Under the pieces are notes generated by a model. The model saw only the letters and a program-made list of their open reading frames with translations, was not told the DNA's origin and did not search any database. The position numbers and the translations under genes are program-made. 11,111 nt of DNA from CAYJAP01 sp964368425 (GTDB lineage: Bacteria; Bacillota; Clostridia; Christensenellales; UBA1242): assembly GCA_964368425.1 (NCBI GenBank), contig CAYJAP010000023.1, positions 1 through 11,111 of the forward strand. The letters are read 5' to 3'. Position 1 is the first letter of the stretch, and each line of letters begins with the position of its first letter. Positions 1 to 7,394 of this stretch are shown here, in pieces.

Positions 1-1
1 A

Positions 2-652
2 CATGATGTAAAAATAATTTCTGTTTTTATTAACAAAAATAAATTTTATTTGGGAGAAAGTTATTCTAACCAGAATCTAAATTTTAATTGTGATGATTAC
101 CGTGTGGGTTCTAAAAACGGCGGTAGGGAAATTTCCAGGGCTGAGAACAAACTTAAGGAGGCTCTTGCGAAATACAATCTTCAATTAAAAAAGGGAGGAG
201 TAGCATTAGATATAGGAGCAGCTCCTGGAGGGTGGACAAAAGTTTTAGTAGATCATGGCTATAGCGTCGTTGCTGTTGATCCAGGCGCCTTACATCCTAC
301 TCTACAAAATCATCCAAAAGTAAAGCATTATAAATGCCGTATCGAAGATTTAAATTTCGAAAATCACTTTGATATTATTGTTAATGATATGAATATTGAT
401 CCGGAAACAACTGCTACAATAATGAATAGCCTTGAAAAATGTCTAAAAAGCGGAGGAATGGCAATTGTCACTCTTAAACTTCCTAATAACCCAGAAAAGG
501 GAATACAAGAGGGTATAGATAAATTAAAGAAAAATTATGACATTTTAAGCATAAATAGTTTATTTCATAATAGACAGGAAGTTACAGCACTAATCCAAAA
601 AAAAATAATGGAAAATGATTTCAACATACACAGTGAGATATTAAAGAAATGA
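2..652 (+). CDS. FtsJ/RlmM-like SAM-dependent 2'-O-ribose RNA methyltransferase, 5'-truncated by window edge
   Basis: A Rossmann-fold SAM methyltransferase of the FtsJ/RrmJ/RlmM type, which methylates ribose 2'-OH groups of RNA, usually 23S rRNA. The SAM-binding motif DIGAAPGGWT lies at 209-238. The K-D-K-E catalytic tetrad of the family can be placed: Lys in SRAENK (149-151), Asp in VNDMN (386-388), Lys in TLKLP (476-478) and Glu in RQEVTAL (578-580). A TTG at 50 could be called as the start, but it has no ribosome binding site, and the frame stays open to base 2 with plausible protein (KNKFYLGES), so the true start lies outside the window. The missing N-terminus may be a THUMP-like substrate-binding domain, as in RlmM; that is inference. 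The TGA stop overlaps the next ATG (ATGA, 649-652), implying co-transcription with the glycosyltransferase. The specific RNA target is unknown. Confidence 0.85.
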   Translation, partial: HDVKIISVFINKNKFYLGESYSNQNLNFNCDDYRVGSKNGGREISRAENKLKEALAKYNLQLKKGGVALDIGAAPGGWTKVLVDHGYSVVAVDPGALHPTLQNHPKVKHYKCRIEDLNFENHFDIIVNDMNIDPETTATIMNSLEKCLKSGGMAIVTLKLPNNPEKGIQEGIDKLKKNYDILSINSLFHNRQEVTALIQKKIMENDFNIHSEILKK

Positions 653-1827
653 AAATTGCCTTAATATCACCGCCTTGGTGGCTATTCCCATCTAAGAATA
701 TAGCCACTGCTACGGAACATTTGATAGAAGACTTTGCCTATAATATAAAAGATAATGGACATGATTCCATTATTTTTTGTAGGGATATTACAGTCGATGA
801 CAAATATCCAATAAAAGATCTTAATTTATATAAAAATAAATTTATTAGGATACCTATCGACAACAAGGATTCTTCTAGATTTTCAAAACGATCGCAGAGA
901 AGTAGACAAAATTATAATTATGATAAGAAGTTTTTCTATAGATATATAGATAAAATCATATATTATTTAAAACAATATGATATAACTAATATAATTGTTT
1001 TTCAATCTATGCCCTTTGGTTGGCGAATAAAAAAATTCATACCTAATTCAAAGATATTTTACCATGTAGGATGCATGGATTTAGCTAAAGACTTTAATTA
1101 TTTAAATTATGGTTATGTTACTAAAAGAAGAGCCAATTTTTTCTTTAAATACATGGACAAAATTGTATGTGTAAGTAATTTTCTTAAAAATGAAATTCTG
1201 AAGAGATTTCCTAAAATAGAAGATAAAATCGTTTCCATCTATCCTGGATTTAGTGTTGACAAATCCGCCCTTCCTAAATACCCCTTATTAAAAATTGGAT
1301 ATTTTGGCAGGGTTGTCGAGGAGAAGGGCATTGTTTGTCTAATACAGGCTTTTAAAGCATTGAAAAAGGAGTATTCAAACTTAAGATTATATGTCTGGGG
1401 ACCCACACTAGGTCCTAACATGCAAATGGATACAGTGCAGTCAGAACTCAAATCTGCACAACACGTGTATATGGGAGGCAATTTATGTAGACGTAGAGTT
1501 TACGAAAAAATGAAGCTCATGGATATCGTGGTTTACCCAACCATGATGGATGAAACTTTTGGACTTGTTCCTATAGAAGCACTCTCAATATCACGGGCTG
1601 TTGTTATTTCTGACCAACCTGCAGGCTATCACGAGATTTTAGAAGATGGCGTAAATTGCTTAGTCTTCAAAAGTGGAGACTCTGAGGATTTAAAAATTAA
1701 ATTAAAAAAATTGCTAGTAGAAAAACCTCTTTACAAGAGACTGGTTCTCCAAGGGATAAAAGATATACAAAAAAATATGGGCTGGAGTAAAATAATAAGT
1801 AAACTTATAAAAGAATTCAATAATTGA
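649..1827 (+). CDS. GT4-family glycosyltransferase (GT-B fold)
   Basis: A 392-residue retaining glycosyltransferase that would transfer a sugar from a nucleotide-sugar donor at the cytoplasmic side of the membrane. The N-terminal Rossmann domain begins MKIALISPP. The C-terminal donor-binding domain begins around residue 216 with IGYFGRVVEEKG, the typical strand and loop that hold the donor phosphates. The EX7E motif of GT4 enzymes is intact (Glu302 and Glu310 in DETFGLVPIE), followed by PAGYHEILEDGVNCLVF. There is no signal peptide or membrane segment. It starts in an ATGA overlap with the methyltransferase and has only a weak A-rich Shine-Dalgarno, so translational coupling is likely. Its last 11 bases overlap the 3' end of the opposite-strand glycosyltransferase. 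Donor and acceptor cannot be told from sequence. Confidence 0.9.
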   Translation: MKIALISPPWWLFPSKNIATATEHLIEDFAYNIKDNGHDSIIFCRDITVDDKYPIKDLNLYKNKFIRIPIDNKDSSRFSKRSQRSRQNYNYDKKFFYRYIDKIIYYLKQYDITNIIVFQSMPFGWRIKKFIPNSKIFYHVGCMDLAKDFNYLNYGYVTKRRANFFFKYMDKIVCVSNFLKNEILKRFPKIEDKIVSIYPGFSVDKSALPKYPLLKIGYFGRVVEEKGIVCLIQAFKALKKEYSNLRLYVWGPTLGPNMQMDTVQSELKSAQHVYMGGNLCRRRVYEKMKLMDIVVYPTMMDETFGLVPIEALSISRAVVISDQPAGYHEILEDGVNCLVFKSGDSEDLKIKLKKLLVEKPLYKRLVLQGIKDIQKNMGWSKIISKLIKEFNN

Positions 1828-2836
1828 TACTTTCCCATAGTTCTAAATATTTTTTTGCACTAATTTCTACTGTTCTTAATTCTTCTATATGTAAACGTGC
1901 TTTTTGAGCAAAATAATTATATTTTTTTAAATCACTAATAAGTTCAATTATTTTCTCTACCCATGCAGACATTTCGTCTAGTTGAAACAAGAATCCTGTT
2001 TCATTATTTTCCACGTATTCATTTAACCCATATATATTTGATGCTAACACAATTGTTCCACATGCCATGCTTTCTAACGCGCATAAACTACAACTTTCAG
2101 AAAAACTTGGGATTAGGCAAAAATGTGCTTTAGAATATAGCTTGTGCATACTTCTATTATTTTTATAACGATGTATAAGAATATTTGTTACTTTTTTTGA
2201 TTTTTTTCCAAGACACACTAACTTAAAATTATATATAGGATATTTCTCTGAAATGGAATCTCGTAGTTTGACGGCAAATGGGAAATTCTTATTTGCAGTT
2301 ATGATATTTGGAAAAAGAAGATTAACATTTTGTTGCAGTCTTTTTTTATTAGTGAACGGAAAATATTTTAAATTTATGCCGTTCGGAATAAAAACAAATT
2401 TCTCTTTATAAATATTAAACTCTTTTAAATACTCTGTGTTCACAACAATTATCTTATGCACAAAAGGGAGTATGTCCTCTATTAAAAATCTTTTTGCTTC
2501 AGGTTTACTAATAAACACATTGGTGTGTATTATAGCACTAGATTTACGTGTTGTCTTAAAAAATAAGTCTATGTTATTAAAGTGTACAATATCTAAATTT
2601 TTATCCTTTAATGTATTCTTGTACTGTTCAATAGAATTGCATTCGATAGAATTAATTTTAATCCCATGTTTTTTTATAACTTTTGACTTATCTGCCATCT
2701 GATAAACTTCGAAATTAAACTTGCCATTATTATGTAAGACTTTCAAGAGATTAAAAAGCTGTATGGCTGATCCTCTCTTTATAACCCTGCCTTTTTTATC
2801 TGTAAAAAAATCTGTTACGATGGATATGGTTTTCAT
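1817..2836 (-). CDS. GT4-family glycosyltransferase (GT-B fold)
   Basis: A second GT-B glycosyltransferase of 339 residues. It opens with MKTISIVTDFF followed by RGSAIQLFNLL, the usual first strand and glycine-containing acceptor-side loop. The C-terminal domain has FSESCSLCALES, which carries the EX7E motif (Glu247, Glu255), followed by MACGTIVLASNIYGLNEYVENNETGFLF. It is not a close copy of the neighbouring glycosyltransferase, so it probably makes a different linkage. Codon use is very A+T-rich, like the rest of the left cluster. The gene is read away from the deacetylase and has its own promoter. The -10 ends 6 nt before the ATG and there is no Shine-Dalgarno, so a leaderless message is predicted. 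Substrate unknown. Confidence 0.88.
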   Translation of the reverse strand: MKTISIVTDFFTDKKGRVIKRGSAIQLFNLLKVLHNNGKFNFEVYQMADKSKVIKKHGIKINSIECNSIEQYKNTLKDKNLDIVHFNNIDLFFKTTRKSSAIIHTNVFISKPEAKRFLIEDILPFVHKIIVVNTEYLKEFNIYKEKFVFIPNGINLKYFPFTNKKRLQQNVNLLFPNIITANKNFPFAVKLRDSISEKYPIYNFKLVCLGKKSKKVTNILIHRYKNNRSMHKLYSKAHFCLIPSFSESCSLCALESMACGTIVLASNIYGLNEYVENNETGFLFQLDEMSAWVEKIIELISDLKKYNYFAQKARLHIEELRTVEISAKKYLELWESINY

Positions 2837-2842
2837 ATATTT

Positions 2843-2871
2843 ATTCTACTTACTATATGTTTAAAAGTCAA
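2843..2871 (-). promoter_or_regulatory. Sigma-70-type promoter of the minus-strand glycosyltransferase (predicted leaderless)
   Basis: On the minus strand, TTGACT (2866-2871), a 17-nt spacer and TAGAAT (2843-2848). Six bases follow before the ATG at 2836, so the usual start of transcription, about 7 nt past the -10, falls on the A of the start codon. No purine-rich ribosome binding site lies between the -10 and the ATG. Five of six bases match consensus in each box. Confidence 0.7.
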
Positions 2872-2877
2872 TTACTC

Positions 2878-2906
2878 TTGACCTATACGGCTTTTTATAA
2901 TAATAT
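2878..2906 (+). promoter_or_regulatory. Sigma-70-type promoter of the deacetylase-carbamoyltransferase pair (predicted leaderless)
   Basis: TTGACC (2878-2883), a 17-nt spacer and TAATAT (2901-2906), followed by 6 nt and the ATG at 2913. The -35 is 5/6 to consensus and the -10 is weaker, at 4/6. There is no Shine-Dalgarno before the ATG. It lies back to back with the minus-strand glycosyltransferase promoter; the two -35 boxes are only 6 nt apart, so a single regulator could govern both directions. Confidence 0.6.
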
Positions 2907-2912
2907 ATATGT

Positions 2913-3617
2913 ATGAATAAGAAAAGTTTTTTGATAGTAGTAGCGCATCCTGATGATGCTGAGCTAATGTTTGGAGGAATCATTTCTTCTTTAAAACAGT
3001 TGCACCATATCGTTAATATAGTTGTTTGTAGTAACGGAGATAAATGCTTTTTATCCAATGCTAAGGAAAATGACATTGTCGGGGTTAGAGAAAAAGAGCA
3101 ATGCGCTGCAGCTCGCTTTCTATGTGTGGATAATGTAGTCTTTTTAGAATATAAGGATGGAAATCTTGTAGAAAGCACCTTAAAAGACTCCCTTGCTGAA
3201 ATTATAATTAAATTTAATCCTGATTATATTTTTACACACTCAGATAAGGAATTTCACTCTGACCACAAGGTCGTAGTGAACTCATTGAAGGAGTTATGTA
3301 ATACAATCGATCAACCACTACTTAAAGATGCTAATTTAAGAGGGCTGAAATTTAGAAATTTAATTTTTAGCGCCGACATTACAGAGCTTTATGATTCTAA
3401 TACGTACATATATGCTATAGATTACGAACATTTTAAAAATAAAATAAAAGCGATCGCTCTCTATAAAACCCAATTTAATAAAAAAGACATTACGTATAAA
3501 GTAGTATCATTGGGTAAGTTTTTAGGAAGCTTAATAAATCGAGAATATGGAGAAGCCATAAAGTTTAATAAGAGCCAAAAAATTCAAAGATTTGAGGGAT
3601 TTAATGAAAAATATTAA
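2913..3617 (+). CDS. PIG-L/LmbE-family deacetylase
   Basis: A 234-residue Zn-dependent N-deacetylase-like protein. Members of this family (MshB, BshB, PIG-L) remove acetyl groups from N-acetylglucosaminyl or related substrates. The diagnostic metal-binding motif AHPDDAE is at residues 11-17 (His12, Asp15 as ligands, Asp14 as the likely base), and the second motif HSDH is at 115-118, supplying the third ligand. The family helix REKEQCAAARFLCV lies between them. It is cytosolic, with no signal peptide. It overlaps the carbamoyltransferase start by 14 bases, so the two are co-translated and probably act on the same sugar or natural product. The start is set by the first Met, which sits 6 nt after a -10 box with no Shine-Dalgarno. 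Neither bacillithiol nor mycothiol synthesis is supported by the other neighbours. Confidence 0.88.
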   Translation: MNKKSFLIVVAHPDDAELMFGGIISSLKQLHHIVNIVVCSNGDKCFLSNAKENDIVGVREKEQCAAARFLCVDNVVFLEYKDGNLVESTLKDSLAEIIIKFNPDYIFTHSDKEFHSDHKVVVNSLKELCNTIDQPLLKDANLRGLKFRNLIFSADITELYDSNTYIYAIDYEHFKNKIKAIALYKTQFNKKDITYKVVSLGKFLGSLINREYGEAIKFNKSQKIQRFEGFNEKY

Positions 3618-5283
3618 ACTGGAAGGAATAATAAAAAACAAGCCTATCTTTTCGATTTGGGGAATTCAGGATGGTTCCGATAGAGCTATAAAAGGATGGA
3701 GCTCTTTCTATCCAACACACGATCACTCCATTTGCATATGGGATAATGGAAAAGTAATAAATTCAATAGAGCTTGAAAGAATCAGTAGGATCAAAAATGA
3801 TGCATCAATGCAAGAATGTATAGAAAAGTTTAGGTCAATCATTCCAGAAGATCCTATTCTTGTAGTGGTTAATGATTTTAATGGTAATGCTTTTATATCC
3901 AAAAATGGAATCATTAGGGCAGAATGCGATTATTTAGGAGCAAAAGAGTTTATTAAAAAAGGCCGTGGAATTTTAAATAGAAAGTTTGTTGAGACATATG
4001 TCTGCTCTCATGAGCTTGCTCATATAGGAGCCTGTTTGCCATTTTATGGACCATTTAAACAAAATAGTCTTTTAGTACATATAGATGGCTTAGCTTCAAA
4101 ATCTTGTGTTTCAGTTTTTCATTATAAAAACAAAAAAATACGTTATATTTATCATGGGTTTGACCTCTTAGATGAAGTTCAAGTTTTTGGCTACAATGAT
4201 CTAACAACACTCATGATGGGTTCCAACGCAGATGAAAGGCTATCTGTTCCGGGCAAATTAATGGGATATTCTTCGTTTGGAGCATTTGATTACGACACTT
4301 ATATGAAACTCTACAAAAACAGTTTTTATAAGGATTTTTTTTCTAATAATTCTAAATTTTTAAAGGATTTCAAAGTTAAAAATATAGATCTAAATAATGA
4401 CATCTATAAAAATATTGCTTATCACTGTCAGAATTTCTTTGAAGAGGGTATAATAAAGTTTTTAAATAAGATGAAGAAAAAGACCAAAGCAAAAAATCTA
4501 TATTTTTCTGGTGGCGCTGCTCTTAATATAAACCTAAATAGCGTACTAATAAGCAGTGGAATTTTTTCTCAGGTGTTTATCCCGCCGTGTTGCTCTGACA
4601 CTGGGTTAGCTATTGGGGCAGCAGCAATGGTAGAGTTTTTGAGAGGTGGTATAATAAATAAACATTCCCCGTTTCTCAATACTTACAATATAGAGGAGTA
4701 CCGTGTTGAAGATTGGGGAAAAGACCTTACACACAAGATAGGCTCTCTTATTACCCAAGACAAGGTAATAGGTCTATGCATGGGGCATTCTGAGACAGGA
4801 CCACGTGCTCTTGGACATCGTAGCATAATTGCTAATCCAACAAAAAAGGATATGTTTATAAATGTTAGTCAAAAAATAAAAAACCGAGAATGGTATAGAC
4901 CTATAGCTCCAATAGTGGCCGATTTTTTAGTGGATGAAATATTCAAGAATCCTGTAGCCACAAGTTTAGCAGACTATATGTTAGTATCATTTAAAGTTAA
5001 AGAGAGTTGGATACATAAAATTCCAGCTGTAGTCCATGTCGACGGAACAGCTAGACCTCAGATAATACGAAAGGATGATAAAGAGTTAACTCCTTTATAT
5101 GAGTTATTAAAACATATGTGGGAGAAATATCAGATTCCATGTCTAATAAATACATCATTTAATTCTAGAGGCGAGCCTATAGTACATACGTATAAAGACG
5201 CTTTAACTTGTGCGGAAAAAATAGGGCTAGATTATGTCATACTGGGTAAACACCTTAGAAAGATTAAAAGAATTGAGAGTTGA
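3604..5283 (+). CDS. O-carbamoyltransferase, NodU/CmcH/TobZ family
   Basis: A 559-residue two-domain carbamoyltransferase. Family members form carbamoyl-adenylate from carbamoyl phosphate and ATP, then carbamoylate a hydroxyl of a sugar or antibiotic. The N-terminal part is the Kae1/TsaD-like ASKHA domain with the metal-binding HELAH (His136, His140) and the later GGAALN glycine loop (303-308). The C-terminal YrdC-like domain carries SETGPRALGHRS (396-407), WYRPIAPIV and INTSFN (515-520). One oddity is GHSETGPRALG where the family usually has GR at the first two positions. The ATG at 3604 is chosen because GAGGG (3594-3598) sits 5 nt upstream; the in-frame TTG at 3592 has no ribosome binding site. 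It overlaps the deacetylase by 14 bases. Its 3' end overlaps the reading frame of a broken XRE regulator. Confidence 0.92.
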   Translation: MKNIKLEGIIKNKPIFSIWGIQDGSDRAIKGWSSFYPTHDHSICIWDNGKVINSIELERISRIKNDASMQECIEKFRSIIPEDPILVVVNDFNGNAFISKNGIIRAECDYLGAKEFIKKGRGILNRKFVETYVCSHELAHIGACLPFYGPFKQNSLLVHIDGLASKSCVSVFHYKNKKIRYIYHGFDLLDEVQVFGYNDLTTLMMGSNADERLSVPGKLMGYSSFGAFDYDTYMKLYKNSFYKDFFSNNSKFLKDFKVKNIDLNNDIYKNIAYHCQNFFEEGIIKFLNKMKKKTKAKNLYFSGGAALNINLNSVLISSGIFSQVFIPPCCSDTGLAIGAAAMVEFLRGGIINKHSPFLNTYNIEEYRVEDWGKDLTHKIGSLITQDKVIGLCMGHSETGPRALGHRSIIANPTKKDMFINVSQKIKNREWYRPIAPIVADFLVDEIFKNPVATSLADYMLVSFKVKESWIHKIPAVVHVDGTARPQIIRKDDKELTPLYELLKHMWEKYQIPCLINTSFNSRGEPIVHTYKDALTCAEKIGLDYVILGKHLRKIKRIES

Positions 5284-5449
5284 GCGTAAAATGACGCAAC
5301 AACAACTCGGTGATAAGATAAATGTAAGTCGAGGCGCAGTTTTTGGCTAAGAAAAAGATTTGCAAGAGCCCAATTTAGAAACACTGGTATTACCAGCAAG
5401 GTTGTTTGAGGTTAGCGTAGACTATTTGTTAGGAATAGAAGCTATTTAG
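5273..5449 (+). pseudogene. Broken XRE-family helix-turn-helix regulator (internal nonsense codon)
   Basis: One continuous frame (5273-5347 and 5351-5449) reads as a small Cro/C1-type repressor. It begins LRVERKMTQQQLGDKI, continues VSRGAVFG, meets TAA at 5348-5350, then continues EKDLQEPNLETL and LFEVSVDYLLGIEAI to TAG. In XRE proteins the stop position normally holds an aromatic residue (for example Tyr-Glu), so a single change of TAT or TAC to TAA explains the break. The rest of the HTH remains aligned without frameshift, so the inactivation is recent or the product is read through. The frame is also open upstream into the carbamoyltransferase 3' end (ATG at 5234 gives ERLKELRVERK), so the original start may overlap that gene. 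A suppressed or restarted product cannot be excluded. Confidence 0.75.
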
Positions 5450-5466
5450 AAAAATACAATAATATA

Positions 5467-5495
5467 AAAAGAACTTATCAGAGATAAGTTCTTTT
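5467..5495. terminator. Bidirectional intrinsic terminator
   Basis: A perfect 13-bp inverted repeat, AAAAGAACTTATC (5467-5479), loop AGA, then GATAAGTTCTTTT (5483-5495). The minus-strand transcript of the hydrolase gets a five-base T run after the stem, and the hydrolase stop codon lies inside the repeat. The plus-strand transcript from the carbamoyltransferase and XRE remnant gets four Ts. It separates the left cluster from the minus-strand genes. Confidence 0.8.
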
Positions 5496-6264
5496 ACTTA
5501 AACCACCCAACGGTGAGTCTTATCGCCTTGTCAACATCCTCTATTAGGGAATGGGAAGCTTTGAGCTCAATATATTTTATAGCGTGCTCTTTAGCAATAT
5601 TTGCATTTACATTTTTATCAACTATTACATCTTGTGAGCCTTGTATTATAAGGGTTTTGTTAGGCAGCGAAGAATACTTGCTAGCAAAATCCCACTGTTC
5701 ACACTCTTCTAGAAAGCGTTTGCCCATGTTAAAGTTTTTGCTGGTTATATTAACAAACCCTAATTTATCAGCGTTTCCATTTGTAATTCCCGTTCGTATA
5801 TCATGCCCAAACACAGACTGCTCGTTTTTAAAGATTCCTCCTATTGGGTCAAGCATAGGCGACCACAGTACGATTTTATCTACTGGATATCTACTCTTAT
5901 CCAAGTAATGTAAAACAATTCCTCCTCCATAACTGAACCCAAACAGGTATAACTTTTTAATGTCTTTTTCACTGTTAATAACGGACTCTAAGTCGGTAAG
6001 CCCTGAAGAGATACTAACGTCTATATCTCTGCCTCCACTTTCCCCGTGTCCTCGAAAATCGAAAGTTACTATCTTGAATCCTTGAAAACATAGAAATTTA
6101 GCTAAATCAATTAAAAAAGTGTCCTCTCTAACTCGTCCTTCCTTTGTTCCGGTTATTCCATGACACATTACTATTGTGGCTTTTTCAGGTTTGTCTGGAA
6201 CAAAACGCAACGTGGCAAGGTCAATTTTGTCTTTGGTAGACACAACACCTCGAATTATTTGCAT
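5494..6264 (-). CDS. Alpha/beta hydrolase, serine esterase/peptidase-S33-like
   Basis: A 256-residue cytosolic alpha/beta-hydrolase. Visible features are the oxyanion loop CHGITGTKEG (34-43), the conserved FDFRGHGES (68-76), the nucleophile elbow GFSYGG with Ser111, the probable acid Asp212 in GSQDVIVD and the catalytic His238 in ASHSLIED. The short HG-x-TG-x-K segment resembles feruloyl/cinnamoyl esterase-like and S33 proteins, but the substrate cannot be assigned. The start at 6264 is preferred because AGGAGG (6273-6278) sits 8 nt upstream. An extension to 6330 would add a low-quality segment running through the likely promoter and this Shine-Dalgarno. The gene lies 113 nt after the antiporter and ends in the bidirectional terminator, so it is probably monocistronic. 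Confidence 0.85.
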   Translation of the reverse strand: MQIIRGVVSTKDKIDLATLRFVPDKPEKATIVMCHGITGTKEGRVREDTFLIDLAKFLCFQGFKIVTFDFRGHGESGGRDIDVSISSGLTDLESVINSEKDIKKLYLFGFSYGGGIVLHYLDKSRYPVDKIVLWSPMLDPIGGIFKNEQSVFGHDIRTGITNGNADKLGFVNITSKNFNMGKRFLEECEQWDFASKYSSLPNKTLIIQGSQDVIVDKNVNANIAKEHAIKYIELKASHSLIEDVDKAIRLTVGWFK

Positions 6265-6284
6265 AATCGTTCCCTCCTGCATAT

Positions 6285-6313
6285 ATTTTAACAAAATCAA
6301 GAGAAAAAGTCTA
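6285..6313 (-). promoter_or_regulatory. Possible promoter of the alpha/beta hydrolase gene
   Basis: On the minus strand, TAGACT (6308-6313), a 17-nt spacer and TAAAAT (6285-6290). Transcription would begin near 6278, just at the strong Shine-Dalgarno, giving a short leader of about 15 nt. The -35 match is only 4/6, so the call is tentative. Confidence 0.4.
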
Positions 6314-6377
6314 TCGTAATAAATTAGCACACTCTCTTTTACAACGTATATTCTAATTAATTACAAAAAAACCACAT

Positions 6378-7346
6378 TTAAACAAATTTTAAGAACAACG
6401 ATAAATAATAGATTATAGTTATTATTATCAGCACCACACCCTGCCACCTGCTAGTTTTCTTTTTTATTGCAACAGGAATATATATCACCAACATTGACAG
6501 GATTAATAATGGCAACGCAAAAAATATAATATTTTTATTTATATCAATAGGCCCATCTTGGAATAAACTGGATATACCAACTAATAACGTTGAATTTATG
6601 ATGTTTGCACCGATCGTATTGCCAATCGCAAGAGCAGTCCTTTTCATACGAATACTACTTATTGCCGTAGACAAATCTGGTAGGCTTGTGCCTATGGCAA
6701 TGACTGTTACGCCAATAATGTGGTCACTTATATTAAAAGATTTAGCTATACTCTCAGCACTGGAAACAAGCAGGTCCGCCCCTACAGAAACCGTTGCCGC
6801 AGCAAATATAAATAATCCTACAAGTTTAAGCATTTCCCGCTTACTGATAGCAACTGTCTTTTTTTCAGCAATTTTTATGCGTTGTACAGCCACCTTTTTC
6901 TTCGCAGCAAATATACTTAATATAAAATGTACCACAAACAGAGAAGACAAAACTATTCCCTGCCAGCTGATAAAATCTCCGTCAATCACGAAAAAGAAAA
7001 AAAGTGTAGTGCTGATAAAAAGTATAGAAATATTTCGGGTTAAAAGCTTACTGTCCAAAAACTGCGGCACAAAGAGCATGCACAGCCCCACTATCAGACT
7101 AAGGTTGAAAACCATACTTCCTATAGCATTACCAATTGCTATACCGGGCATATCACCCACACAACTATATAGGGTAACCATCAATTCTGGCAACGTGGTA
7201 ACTATACTAACCACCGTCGCACCCATTATTATCTCTGGAATGCCCGTCTCCTTGCTTATCTTGATCGACGCCTTGATGAGCATGTCTCCGCCCATTACGA
7301 TGGCGATAAATCCAATAACTAGAAATACAACGTTAAAAAAAATCAT
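6378..7346 (-). CDS. Calcium/cation antiporter, CaCA superfamily (YrbG/NCX/NCKX-like)
   Basis: A 322-residue polytopic membrane protein with the inverted pair of alpha-repeats that define Ca2+/cation exchangers. Alpha-1 is GATVVSIVTTLPELMVT with ion-binding Glu54, followed by GNAIGSMVFN (72-81). Alpha-2 is GVTVIAIGTSLPDLSTA (212-228), followed by GNTIGANIIN. A basic, hydrophilic cytoplasmic loop (about 149-174) separates the halves. Known homologues exchange Na+ (some also K+) or H+ for Ca2+. In alpha-2 the acidic residue is Asp224, where most bacterial NCX proteins have Glu; animal K+-dependent exchangers also have Asp there. The ATG at 7346 is preferred because AAGG lies 5 nt upstream; a GTG two codons earlier has no ribosome binding site. 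The gene follows the gatB terminator, and no confident promoter was found in the short gap. Confidence 0.9.
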   Translation of the reverse strand: MIFFNVVFLVIGFIAIVMGGDMLIKASIKISKETGIPEIIMGATVVSIVTTLPELMVTLYSCVGDMPGIAIGNAIGSMVFNLSLIVGLCMLFVPQFLDSKLLTRNISILFISTTLFFFFVIDGDFISWQGIVLSSLFVVHFILSIFAAKKKVAVQRIKIAEKKTVAISKREMLKLVGLFIFAAATVSVGADLLVSSAESIAKSFNISDHIIGVTVIAIGTSLPDLSTAISSIRMKRTALAIGNTIGANIINSTLLVGISSLFQDGPIDINKNIIFFALPLLILSMLVIYIPVAIKKKTSRWQGVVLIIITIIYYLSLFLKFV

Positions 7347-7394
7347 ATACACCTTGTTATATAGATACGAAAACTTGTCCTATAAAATGACAAG

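Noticed and set aside
50..52. TTG at 50 as the start of the methyltransferase
   Set aside because: No ribosome binding site, and the frame is open to the window edge with family-like sequence upstream.
2861..3178. Minus-strand frame opposite the deacetylase
   Set aside because: It lies entirely over the conserved AHPDDAE-encoding region and the divergent promoters and shows no domain of its own.
3592..3603. TTG at 3592 as the carbamoyltransferase start
   Set aside because: It overlaps the GAGGG ribosome binding site that serves the ATG at 3604.
6265..6330. Extended N-terminus of the alpha/beta hydrolase
   Set aside because: The extension covers the probable promoter and the strong AGGAGG Shine-Dalgarno for the ATG at 6264.
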